In this document: piece after piece, positions 21,742-31,663 of the stretch
How positions within the stretch are numbered: position 1 is the stretch's first letter
Layout: every line of letters begins with the position of its first letter
Assembly (NCBI RefSeq): GCF_003171515.1
Contig: NC_089391.1
Location: 2,976,001 to 3,040,000, forward strand
Source of the DNA: Pyrenophora tritici-repentis
Lineage: Eukaryota > Ascomycota > Dothideomycetes > Pleosporales > Pleosporaceae
Direction of reading: 5' to 3'
Length of the DNA: 64,000 nucleotides
Notes under the pieces: generated by a model
The model's database searches: none
Seen by the model: the letters and a program-made list of their open reading frames with translations, nothing else
What the model was told of the DNA's origin: nothing
Made by a program: the position numbers and the translations under genes

Positions 21742-24270
21742 ATGCCACGGCCAAAGAAACCCGGTGTCGAACCGAAGAAACGATCGCGCAACGGGTGCTG
21801 GTAATGATTTCTGTCTCAAGCACTTAGCCCTATACTAACATTGCCTAGGCCTTGTAAGGCTCGAAAAGTGAAATGGTATGCGTTGAATAGGGTATGGTGG
21901 GAATGGCATGTCTAACTATGTGTGTAGCGGAGAGGAGAAACCACAATGTACAAACTGCGAACGCCAAGGGGAAGCCTGCGACTACAGCATTCGGCTCAAC
22001 TGGGGCGGGCGTGCAAAACGAGAGATGATGGGGGCAGGTCCCGGAACTCCGAGTGCGGCCTCAGGCAGCCCGTATCAGTCCATATTCTCCTTTGAAGAAG
22101 AGGGCCCTCGACCGTTCCCATCTACACCCAATTCACTCGTGGGATCTAGGCATTCTCGTTCCCATTCGAATGTTTCTCTGCCGAAATCCACGCAGGTCAT
22201 TGATCCAGCTTTGATGCATAGCACACCGCCGGGCACCATCAACGCAGGATTTATGAGCGAGAACCCTTACTTCCAAGAAGGACATGGGTTGCAAATGTCA
22301 GCGCCTTACGCGCAAGCGCAGTTCCAAAGCGCGCTCGATAGCCATTCACATGTCGCATCTACAACCGGTGGTCTCGACCCCAACTTCACTTCTGTAAACG
22401 CTACAACGCTACCACCACAGGGATCTGCAGATTTCATCTCTATGCGCCAGCAAAATGGATTCTCTTCAGAGTCGCCTGAAACAAGATTTGCAGACTCGCA
22501 GTCGCCCTACGCAGGTTCGCCGTCGCACTACAGCTCCTACCCGGCTATGCTACTGACATCGGCATTAGGCAGCCCGGACTACTCTGTTCTCCAAGCAGCA
22601 CATACGTCACATGATTCAGAGCTTTCGCCCGCAGATCTTCGGCGCGTGTCGGTGAAATCTCTCATTAATGACATGCCTGGACCTGAACCGCATCAGTACA
22701 GTCCTGAGGCTGACCATGGACGGCAATATCCCATTGCCGACTCTACTTGGACGACGTACGGCTATGATCTCGGCCTTCCTGACTTGGACACCCCCAGAAA
22801 CAATGACAGTTCAGCCATTGCCCTCTTCAGTCCACCTAATAATGCCATGGAACTTGATGACACTCCGTATGGGATGGCGGACGCCCGTGAAAAAGACACG
22901 GCACTCAGGGGCGGAGGTTACTACGCGAACCCGATGCCAATCAGGATACCAAAGAATCTGGAACCTCTACCGCCTCTGCTCATGGAAAACCAAATGAATT
23001 TGCTCTACTTCCATCATTTCATCAATCACATAGCTCGCATGTTGGTACCTCATGACTGCGAAAGGAACCCGTTCCGACAAATTTTGCCAGGAAGTAGGTA
23101 TATTGGAAGATCAGTATGACCAAAAGCTAATTCCGATAGTGGCTGTCCAAGACGAGAGCATCATGAACCTCATTCTGGCCTTTGGTGCTTCACACCGCGC
23201 ACGTATGCTACATTATCCTGCACCGTCAAACCGTATCGCTGTCTGGGTACAAGATGTTTTTCCCAAACTGCGCCGATCATTGAATGAGAATCCTCATGAT
23301 ATTCCTGACAGTACTCTCGCTGCTATTGTAATGATGGCTAGCGTGGAGATTGTATGTTCGGGTACATTCGAAGTGCCTGTTTCTTGGCGAAGTCACCTTA
23401 CCATGGCACGTCAGATGATCATCCAACGTGGCGGACCGAAGAGCATGACGGGAATGGGCCGTCATGATCGTGTCGCTTACTTTGTGTCTAGGTGGTTTGC
23501 GTATCTGGATGTCATTGGCTCTCTCAGTGGAAACAAGAACGGTACACCACTCGCATCTTTTTATTGGTCCAACGAAAACACAGCTACAGACGAAGACTTT
23601 GAAATTGACTGCTTGATGGGTTTCACCACTCGATGTATCGGTAGTCTGGCCCGTATCTCGGAGTTGGCCAAGCGTTGCGAGCCGCAGCGTATAGATGAGG
23701 AAGGTAATGTACGTGAAGGCTGGGTACCCGGGCCTGAAATCGTAGAGGAAGCTGTAAGAATTCGTCGCGCACTTGAAGAAGGTTTGCTGGATCGGAACAT
23801 CAGGAAAGGCTGTAATCACCGTTCAAGTACGTCATCGGAATCTGAAGGTGTATGGGATGCCAGTGAAATATACGCGACAAATGAACTATTTCACTGGGCT
23901 GGACTGATTCACCTGTATCGCCGCATACTTGGCAAACCAGCCATGGACGCCGAAGTACAAAACGCAGTGCGGGAGATTGTAGGACTATTGTACAAGATCC
24001 GGAGGGGCAGTACGGCAGAAGCATGTCTGATATTTCCAATGTTTGCTGCTGGCTGCGATGCGCAAGACGAGGGGCAGAGAGAGAAGATCCTGGACCGGCT
24101 GAAAGGCGTGGAGGGATTTGGACTCAACCACGTACGTATATAGGCGGTTCTCTGTGAGATTACCTCTGCTGACAATGATGTAGGTGCCGAAGATAAGCAA
24201 CCTCATGAAGAGTGTCTGGGAGACTGGAAAGCCATGGGAGTCGCTTGTATCAGACGAGTTCTTTGGCTGA
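21742..24270 (+). CDS. Zn2Cys6 transcription factor
   Basis: Fungal binuclear zinc-cluster regulator with a Fungal_trans_2-like middle/C-terminal region. Five exons with introns at 21801-21848, 21876-21927, 23094-23139 and 24132-24183 give 2331 nt and 776 residues. A basic start (MPRPKKPGVEPKKRSRNG) precedes the cluster: Cys 19, 22, 29, 36, 39 and 46 in perfect CX2CX6CX6CX2CX6C spacing. Exon 2 is only 27 nt and carries the heart of the cluster; intron 2 splits the codon of Cys29. Residues ~50-360 are Ser/Pro/Gly-rich and low in order. The conserved effector region starts near MAVQDESIMNLILAFGASHR. Targets are unknown, and it is not beside an obvious pathway. Confidence 0.93.
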
Positions 24271-24697
24271 AGGAGGAGACTATGCACTGCAACATGAAAT
24301 ATCACTATCTCCGGACAGTGGTTGAGGAAACTAGGGTCACGCAGAGTACATGGTGGCATTGAGCATCAAGGCTTTGGCACCATTGCCACTTTCCGCAAAC
24401 CACGAACTGGAATCGTTGGCGAGGATCTGAGATACGTATGAACAAGCCAAGTAATTCGAGAGGTTGGACCAGGCGCGAACCTGAGAGGGTGCCTCGAATA
24501 CCCTTACGCGACCGAACAGACAGGACAGTGTTTGAGAATGGGATAGGCAAGGCTGGGGAAAGTCGAATGACACGAGTTTGAGAAGAGAGGAGGCCAAGGA
24601 TGAGCGAAGGTGGTTACAACAGCTCCCTAAGCCACGTAGTAAAGTGTACCGCTAGGGGGGTATCATCTATCCGTCTTAAATATCAGTACGGCATACC
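24271..24697. other. convergent 3' region
   Basis: A 427 bp stretch between the converging 3' ends of the zinc-cluster gene and the small mitochondrial-type gene. No coding or RNA signal seen. Confidence 0.5.
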
Positions 24698-25313
24698 TCA
24701 CCAGGGCCACCATCCGCCCCTAGCCACGCGACTCGCTACTCTCGTCCCCTTACCCACACCATCTACACCCTCCCTGACCTCGCCGACGACGGCATCTATA
24801 GCCTGTTCTAATTCCTCCCTCTCCCTCTCCATGGCCTCTGTCGCCTGGCCCCATTTCTGCTGTGCCATGTATCTCTGCTTCTCAATCGCTTGTCGCAGTT
24901 CCTCCTGTAAGTCGCGGATCTCGGCCTCTGTGTCGTGTGTCTCCTCAATCGTCTCGAGTTTGTACCACACGTAGTAGGCTAATTGGTATGTGAAGAGGGC
25001 GCCGAGGAAGCATTTCAAGATAGGCGAGCCGAATGTACCGTAGTATGCGCCCTAGTCGCTTTGTCAGTGTGCTATCGTTGGGGGGTTGTGGTAGGAGTGT
25101 GTATGGCTGGCGCAGAATTGGGGTATGACGTACTACGCGCGATGGTTCCTTTGGTGGTGGAGGCGGAGAACTTGAATTTGGGTTTGGTGGCAAGCTGGGC
25201 GGGTGTGGTGAAGCAGTTTCAGCTGCGTAAGTTCGCGATAAATGGTGCACCCTCACTCTTGTCGGTATCGCTCGTCGGCTCCAGAGCGAGCGTGTTGCTC
25301 TGATGTGGTTCAT
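24698..25313 (-). CDS. small mitochondrial-type membrane coiled-coil protein
   Basis: Two exons with the intron at about 25052-25133 give 177 residues. The N-terminus is rich in Arg/Ser/Thr with no acidic residues (MNHIRATRSLWSRRAIPTR), as in a mitochondrial presequence. A Pro-rich linker follows, then a short hydrophobic segment (GALFTYQLAYYVWYKLE) and a Glu/Lys/Gln-rich helix likely to form a coiled coil. The layout is reminiscent of small inner-membrane assembly factors such as Ina17, but I cannot make a firm family match. An alternative donor three bases upstream (GTAGTA, intron 25052-25136) would drop one residue; GTACGT is the better consensus. The ATG at 25313 is used because the frame further upstream opens only with GTG. 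Confidence 0.7.
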
Positions 25314-25771
25314 GACGGCGATTCTCCCGTGTCGCACAGCCAGCTATGGTGGCGCTCCCCGCTTCCCGGTGTTCGAAGGTTGGAATTTGCAGTCGTCGTC
25401 GTCAGAGCAGAGGATCACAATGGTTGTTGTAAGCAAACGTGGTTGTATGCGCCTACACAAACCGTGGGCTAAAAGCGCAGCAAGTCAAAATATCCGCCTG
25501 CACCAGCATGCATGTCACAAGCAGTAAGGGTAAACCTCCGCTCCATCTCCGCAAACCCACCCCTTAGCGCCACGGTCCGTGCACAGCACTTTGCCAAAGG
25601 AACACCTTGCACAACCCGCCGAGGCCTGGCCCTCTCCTTACTGCTATTACTCGGATAGACCAACACACACCACTCAAAGCACGTAGTCGCGCCCCAGTCC
25701 CAATTGCACCACCCACTCTGCAATACTCACTCCTACCCCAAGACACGGAACACAAGCTGTAAACTTGCACA
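25314..25771. other. divergent promoter region
   Basis: A 458 bp gap between the small mitochondrial-type gene and the RAMP4 gene, which are transcribed away from each other. No further gene seen. Confidence 0.5.
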
Positions 25772-26122
25772 ATGGTACGATTGGCATACCTCGGGGCGAC
25801 AAGGCGGCCCGCCTCCCCCGTCTTGACCACGCTTTCGCAGGTGAACTAACGAGCATGCTCGCAGGCGCAAACACCACAGCAGCGACAGGCGAACATGCGG
25901 TTTGCCAAGGCGCAGGAGAAGAAGATGGGCAAGCCAGAGTCAACGGCGGTTCCAGTAAAGAAGAGGGAACCACAGAAGTCGCCTATCAGCAAGGGCTGGA
26001 TCAGTAGGTTGCGCCTTTCGGCAGTCATACAAGCTAAACACGGCTAATGTTTATCTGTAGTTGTCCTTTCCTTTATACTGTGCGGTGGTCTACTCTTCGA
26101 GCTGCTCAAGCTCTTCTTCTAG
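25772..26122 (+). CDS. YSY6: RAMP4/SERP1 family ER stress protein (Ysy6-like)
   Basis: Tail-anchored 67-residue protein of the ER translocon that associates with Sec61 and nascent membrane proteins. Three exons: the first is just the ATG (25772-25774). A 90-nt intron (25775-25864) follows, then residues 2-47, an intron at 26004-26060, and the membrane anchor. The exons total 204 nt in frame. The mature start AQTPQQRQAN matches the family signature (yeast AVQTPRQRLAN). A Lys-rich middle (KKREPQKSPISKGW) precedes a single C-terminal hydrophobic helix (VLSFILCGGLLFELLKLFF). Length equals the family norm of about 65. The gene is too fragmented to appear as one open frame. Confidence 0.93.
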
Positions 26123-26373
26123 GCATCTCCCCCTACACGACTACTCGCCAGTCTACCACTTCGCCTCACAGACACACGATCGGAACAAGGAGAGGACGCG
26201 AGTTTGAGAGAAGCATACGGCTTATTGGTACTTTTCTTTCCATTGAGCACATAGGGATCACGGCGTTATGCAGGCAGCATAGGGAGCTGGGCTAGACGTT
26301 TTGCTATCAAGTTGCCAACTTGGCTGCATTTCGGGTTTCATTTGTCGGGGACATATATCGCAGCGCAGCTACA

Positions 26374-29300
26374 CTACTCTACGGGTGCGTCTCCACCTTC
26401 GTCCATGACTACCGTCCGCCTCTTCTTTTTCTTCTTCTTGACATTGCCTTCCTCGTCGCCTTCGCCCGCTCCTTCGCCTGCTTTCTCCTTGTCGCCATCG
26501 GCCTTGACCTTCTTCTTCTTTTTCTTCTTCACAACCGCCGCCTTCTCATCCTCGCCAATTTCTGCTTCCGCCACAGCCGTCTCTGTCGGCTCGTCTCCAT
26601 CCACCGTCACTTTCCTGACCTTTCTCTTCTTCTTCTTGACAGCGACTTCCTCCTTGACTTGTAGTCTTTCGCTTGCGCGCTGCATTTCAAGCCGTAGCCT
26701 CTCCACTTCTTGCAGTGCCTTTTTCATCTCTGCATCTTCCTGAGCCTTTCTCTCGACCTCGAGTTGAGTGAGCTTGCGATTTGATATGCCTTCATCGTCG
26801 AGACTTAGTGACCCCAGACCTGAACTGTCTACCTCTAGTAGTGATTTCTTCGCCTTGTTTGGACGTGATTGTACAGGATCCTCTCGTGAAGCATCTGACG
26901 CAGCAGGTCCAAGCGTTTCGTCTCCCATGATATCGACTTTCCGTATCGGTCTGCGTGGGCTACGCGAGCGTTGTACGTTTTCGAAGGAAGAGCCTTTATC
27001 GTCGAGATTCAGCTCCATGATTGGGATGGAGTCAATATCCAACTCGTTCTCCCTGTTGCCGTCCCGGACAATTCTACTAAGCGGCGTCACGGGCCCACTG
27101 CCCCTATCGGCTTCAGGGTCAATATAAAATGGATCGTCTTTGTATCGTTCTTTCCGTTCCGCTTTTCGGCGTGCAATGATGTCAGCATCCAGGTACTCAT
27201 CCTCGGTTGCATTCTGGTACGAGGTAGGCTCCTTGTACGGGGCATCGAGGCGGTCCCCAGCAGGCGCAGCGGCAGCAGATACTTCTGTGTATGTGGCAGC
27301 CGGCTCCGAGTATGCTGCGTACACATCATCTTCTTCCGTCTCAAAGCCCTCTGCGTCGGCAGCCGAAAGCAGATTTTGCAGATTAGCGTTGATCGGTGTG
27401 TCAAGATCCAACTCTTCAGGGACTGGGACCTTTCGTTGCGCGCCAGGGGCAACAGGATTGAGCTCGGCGCCAGAGAAGAGAGCAGGTATAGCTTGCGTCA
27501 ATAAAAGTGGTGGATCAGTAAATGTGTCCTGGTCGGAGCTGGCAGCGGTGCCGGATGCTGCTTCTGCAGCAAGACGCATGAGTTCGAGATATTCGACAGC
27601 CCTTTCTTGTACCTCGAGACTAGGATGTGTGGACAGCGGCTCCAGGAAGTGGATAATGCGTGCCATCAGCAGTGACATTAAGGTTTTTCGTTCCGGGGTC
27701 CATGATATCTGATCGTTCCCAGCCATGGCAGAGAAGACTTTGGGTATCGCCTGCAGATACACGGCGAGAGTTTTGGACGGTAATTGGAGCGAGGTTGGGT
27801 GTAAAAGTGAGGTCATGACGGGTTCTGGGCGGGTAAGATAATTGGCAAACTCTCCCACCAGCCATCCAGCGTATTCGAGCACACCCTGACCACCGTTCCC
27901 AGATGCCGGGAACATTTGATCTCTCTGATCGACCAGAATCAGCGATTGTGCGGCATCTACAGCTTCCGCCCGGACACTCTTTACACGTATAGCGACGTTT
28001 TGTAGCTCATACCCAATGCCACCGCCTATATCGTCTGAATGCTCTAGCTCTTCTTCTTCCTCCATGATTGACGCGGCTTTTGTTGCAGGTGATACTCGGA
28101 CAAGCTGAGTAAGAACGTCAATGTACCATTCGAAGTCTGCGATATTACTGTAAGTGTCCCGTGAGCACATGTCTAATATCCTCCGGATGACGCTAATTCT
28201 GTAGTCGTCGGGCAGCGGTGGCGGTTGGTCGGACCTGTGCTCATGCTGTGGTAGTGTCTCTTCGTCATCAGAATCCTCGTTGCCATACGGCGTTACTCCG
28301 GTTAGCCGACCCCGATCGTTGTTTGGGTCGCTGACTGCGGTGGCAATGGGGGCGTTACGGAGCTGTCGCATCAATCTACCCACAATAGCTGTCAGGTTAT
28401 CGGCGTTGACCATACCAACCACAAGATCCAGAGCGCGCATTCGGATTGAAATGTCGGGGTCATCAATACATTCGAGAATAACGTCCTGCTGTTGAGAGAC
28501 GAGATAAGGATGTGATGCGACAATCTTCTCGAAAGCGAGTAATGCGACATATTTTACTGTGAAGGATGAGAATCAACACGTTTCATTACAGTGCACCTTA
28601 GCTTACAATTCGCATCGCCCTCTATTATCATCATGCCACGTAGTTTGCCGACACAAAGCTTTGCGACCTCTTCGCCTTCTGCAGTGCCTTCAACGGCCTC
28701 CAAGATACCACCCTGGATGATACCACTGATACACTCGTACAGCAACGACATTGCAGAAGTTTCCCGAATGATCTTGGTCAATGGTGGGAGTAATTTCTTT
28801 ATCAATCGTGGCTCTAGGGGAGTCAAAGTCGCAAACTGCTGATGATTAGCCATGAGACAGTGCTGTACTGTGCCGGCACTTACGAGCTTGATAAGCTTTA
28901 TAGCCATCCAGTTGTTCCCCCCCTCGACCAACAGATCGAATAGTCTGGGTGCGAGCGGAAGAAAGTCCTGTGGTCGTCTCCATCCCAATTCGCACACGAC
29001 GTTGACGATGGCAGCCGTCACACTAGCGTCCTCGTTGTCGTCCAACAGACGCTCCTTGATCTTGGGCCATGCAGGTCGTAGTGTTTCTGGATAGACAAGC
29101 GCCAGTCTGTACAGTGTCACAACTGTCTTCTTTCGGACCATGGCATGCGAATGCGTCAGGCGTGGTATCAAGTCGGAAAGGACTGAGTTGGCCATGCTCG
29201 GATTTATGACGTGCGGAATGGCGCCGAGGGGGAGAGCAATGTACTGCGGGCTTGAGCTCATGATGTCTTTTTTGAGCTGGTTCTCAGCAAGCACGAGGAC

Positions 29301-29642
29301 CTCGGTGTCCCGACGAAAGCTCTGTACGGCAGCCAGATATCCCGTGCGCTTTTGCTTGAACTTTGAACTCGACATGACCTCCAAGACGTTGAAGCTCGCC
29401 CAGGACATGTCGTGGCCAAACATCTCCAGGTAGGTGAGTTTCATAAGAGCCGTGGCCTTGAGGTCCATGTCGTTTGTCCGTATCTCTTTGCGACATTCTT
29501 TTATGCTCTCGGCGATGTATTCGCGCTCGCTGCCCTTGTGGTTGCGGAGGCCTCGAATGAGGTCGAAGAGCGACTTTTCGAACCTACCAGCCAATTAGCC
29601 CACGGCACATGAGGCAGATATGTGTGTCTCGAGAGTGTACAT
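26374..29642 (-). CDS. APL5: AP-3 adaptor complex subunit delta
   Basis: Large subunit of the AP-3 coat that carries cargo from Golgi/endosome to the vacuole. Four exons sum to 3114 nt and 1037 residues. Introns: 29584-29640, 28836-28883, 28557-28606. The start codon is split: exon 1 supplies AT, and exon 2 supplies G before TTCGAAAAG, giving MFEKSL, the universal N-terminus of the family. The adaptin trunk of HEAT-like repeats fills ~1-600 (YLEMFGHDMSWASFNVLEVMSS; MAIKLIKL then FATLTPLEPRLIKKLLPPLT). The C-terminal third is a low-complexity hinge with three Lys blocks of four to seven, ending in an acidic tail. No ear domain is obvious. It converges on RAMP4 and diverges from EMC2. Confidence 0.95.
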
Positions 29643-30026
29643 TGTGACTTGTATACCCGCTCAGGGGACTTGCTGGATTCGTGTGTCAACAGTGTCGAGA
29701 TTGGATGGCGCACGAGGAGGGGTAGGTATGGCGGGTGGGTGTGCAGGTTGAGCCAGCAGGCATGATCACGGGGAGTCAAGACGTCAGGCAGTTGGCCCGA
29801 AAGAAGGCATCGAGTCGGGCTGGGCAGACTTGTCGTCGAGGAAAGCAACTCGTCAAGCCGGGTCCATACCAGGGCAAGAGCAATGGGCGGCGGGCGTACT
29901 AACTACTCCCAAAGGCCGCACGCGCTAGTCTCCCCGGCGGAGCTCGCAGCTCGCAGCTCACCTGCAACTCCACATTCGCCCATAGCAACTATTTCCCCCC
30001 AACCTCTAATCCGGTCAATCGCAAAC
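29643..30026. other. divergent promoter APL5 / EMC2
   Basis: A 384 bp region between divergent genes. The EMC2 frame remains open upstream to 29883, so part of it could be coding if an earlier ATG is used. Confidence 0.45.
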
Positions 30027-31073
30027 ATGGCACAGGCTAACTTGCTCTCGCCGCCTGCCCAAATACCGCCGCCCCAAGCCCTCGCCTTATCGCAAAAAGC
30101 GCCCCTCATACTGTCCACATCACCCACACCAACCCTGCCATGGCCGCTCTCTCTGCTCTTCTCGCGCGAAAGCCCGGAGACATGGACAATTCACGAAAAC
30201 CTCTTCCTCTCTACACTACGCACCGGTGACGAGAGTGCTGCCCTAGCCGTCCTCGAGCGCCTCGAAACCCGCTTCGGCGACCACAACGAGCGCATCATCG
30301 CACTTCGCGGCATCTACAACGAAGCAACGTCAAAGTCCGATGCGGACCTGGAGAAGGTCTTGGACGCATATGACAAGATATTAAAGGAAGACCCCACCAA
30401 CATGAGCATCCGGAAGAGGAGGGTTGCTGTGCTCAAGGCCTTGGGCAGGACGAGCGACGCACTTGGTGCCGTCACGGCGCTGTTGCAGAATAGTCCGACG
30501 GATGCGGAGGCATGGGCTGAGGCGAGTGAGCTGTATGCCACCATGGCGGCCTGGGGACAGGCAATCTACTGTGCCGAGGAAGTTTTGCTTATTACGCCAA
30601 ATGCGTGGAGCGTAAGTTGGCAACCGCCCTGGGACTCATCCAAGGCGCATGCTAACGTGGCATACATGTAGGCACATGCACATATCGCAACCCTACACTA
30701 CCTCTCTACACTTTCCAACAACCCGCCAAACCTCACTTCTTTTGCGCTATCACTGAAACACTTTTGCCGCTCTGTTGAGCTCAACGACTGGTACCTCCGC
30801 GGCTACTACGGCCTAAAGCTCGTCAGCGCGGAGCTCAACAGCATACTCTCCGACTCGGCCTCTGCACCCAGCAAACGCAATGCACAGGATGATGACGACG
30901 TTGCAATTCCCAGCAGCGACATGGTGAAGAAACTGGAGGAGTTGGCGACCAACAAGCTGGCCGAAATGGTCAGGCAGTTCAAGTCCGGCAACAAATCCTG
31001 GCAAGGCTTCGACGAGGCCGATATCATTGCTGCACGTGAGCTTTTGGACAGAGACGGTAATATGGAACGGTAA
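30027..31073 (+). CDS. EMC2: ER membrane complex subunit 2 (TPR protein)
   Basis: Cytosolic TPR subunit of the EMC insertase, which inserts tail-anchored and multipass proteins into the ER. Two exons with an intron at 30612-30671 (branch CTAAC) give 1047 nt and 328 residues. Helical repeats include ENLFLSTLRTGDESAALAVL, VLDAYDKILKEDPTNMSIRK and AEASELYATMAAWGQAIYCAEE. The second exon continues HYLSTLSNNPPN and FCRSVELNDWYLRGYYGLK. The ATG at 30027 has strong context (AAACATGG) and gives the family length. The in-frame ATG at 29883 would add 48 Ser/Pro-rich residues unlike the family. The Asp-rich loop (QDDDD) between TPRs is a lineage insert. Confidence 0.93.
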
Positions 31074-31663
31074 TGTCATGTCATCGCCATAATACAATTC
31101 CACCACGATAGGCGTTAGGGCGTCCAGGTGTAGACAGATCATCTCATCAGTTCATCTATTGCCAAAGTTGCGAGTGTGTATGATATTATTATTACAAGAG
31201 AATTCCACAACATCACCGTGCTCCTGTATATTCTCTTCTCGTCCCACCACAATGCTCGCCCACACGCCCTTGCCCTCTGCTCACTCAATCCACGCGCCCC
31301 ATCCCATGTGCAAACAAAAACGTTTTTTTCCAATTTCCTACCCGCCCGCAAAATGCCTTATGTAAAAACAACGTCCCACCACCCGAGGCGTGGGCACTTG
31401 CGCTGACATGATATGTATATCCCCCATGGCCAAAGTATGACAAGGAGAAGGTCGATTCAGAACGCCGTCTGTAAATGCAAATACAAGAAGAAACAAAGGC
31501 CCTAGGCCTGGAAATCGCTCAATACATGTCCAAATTGGACATTAAACTTGGTCATGTCGTTGTTCCTAAGCCGTCAAATCCATCTGGACCCTTCCAGATA
31601 TGCACCGCCAATCATTGTGCATATGCGTCTAAAGCCTCGTGAGCCTACGTGTATGTAGCTCGT
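31074..31663. other. convergent 3' region
   Basis: A 590 bp stretch between the convergent 3' ends of EMC2 and the Met/Gln-rich gene. No gene seen. Confidence 0.5.

Noticed and set aside
29883..30026. 48-codon N-terminal extension of EMC2
   Set aside because: Ser/Pro/Ala-rich with no family resemblance; the 30027 ATG has better context and gives normal length.
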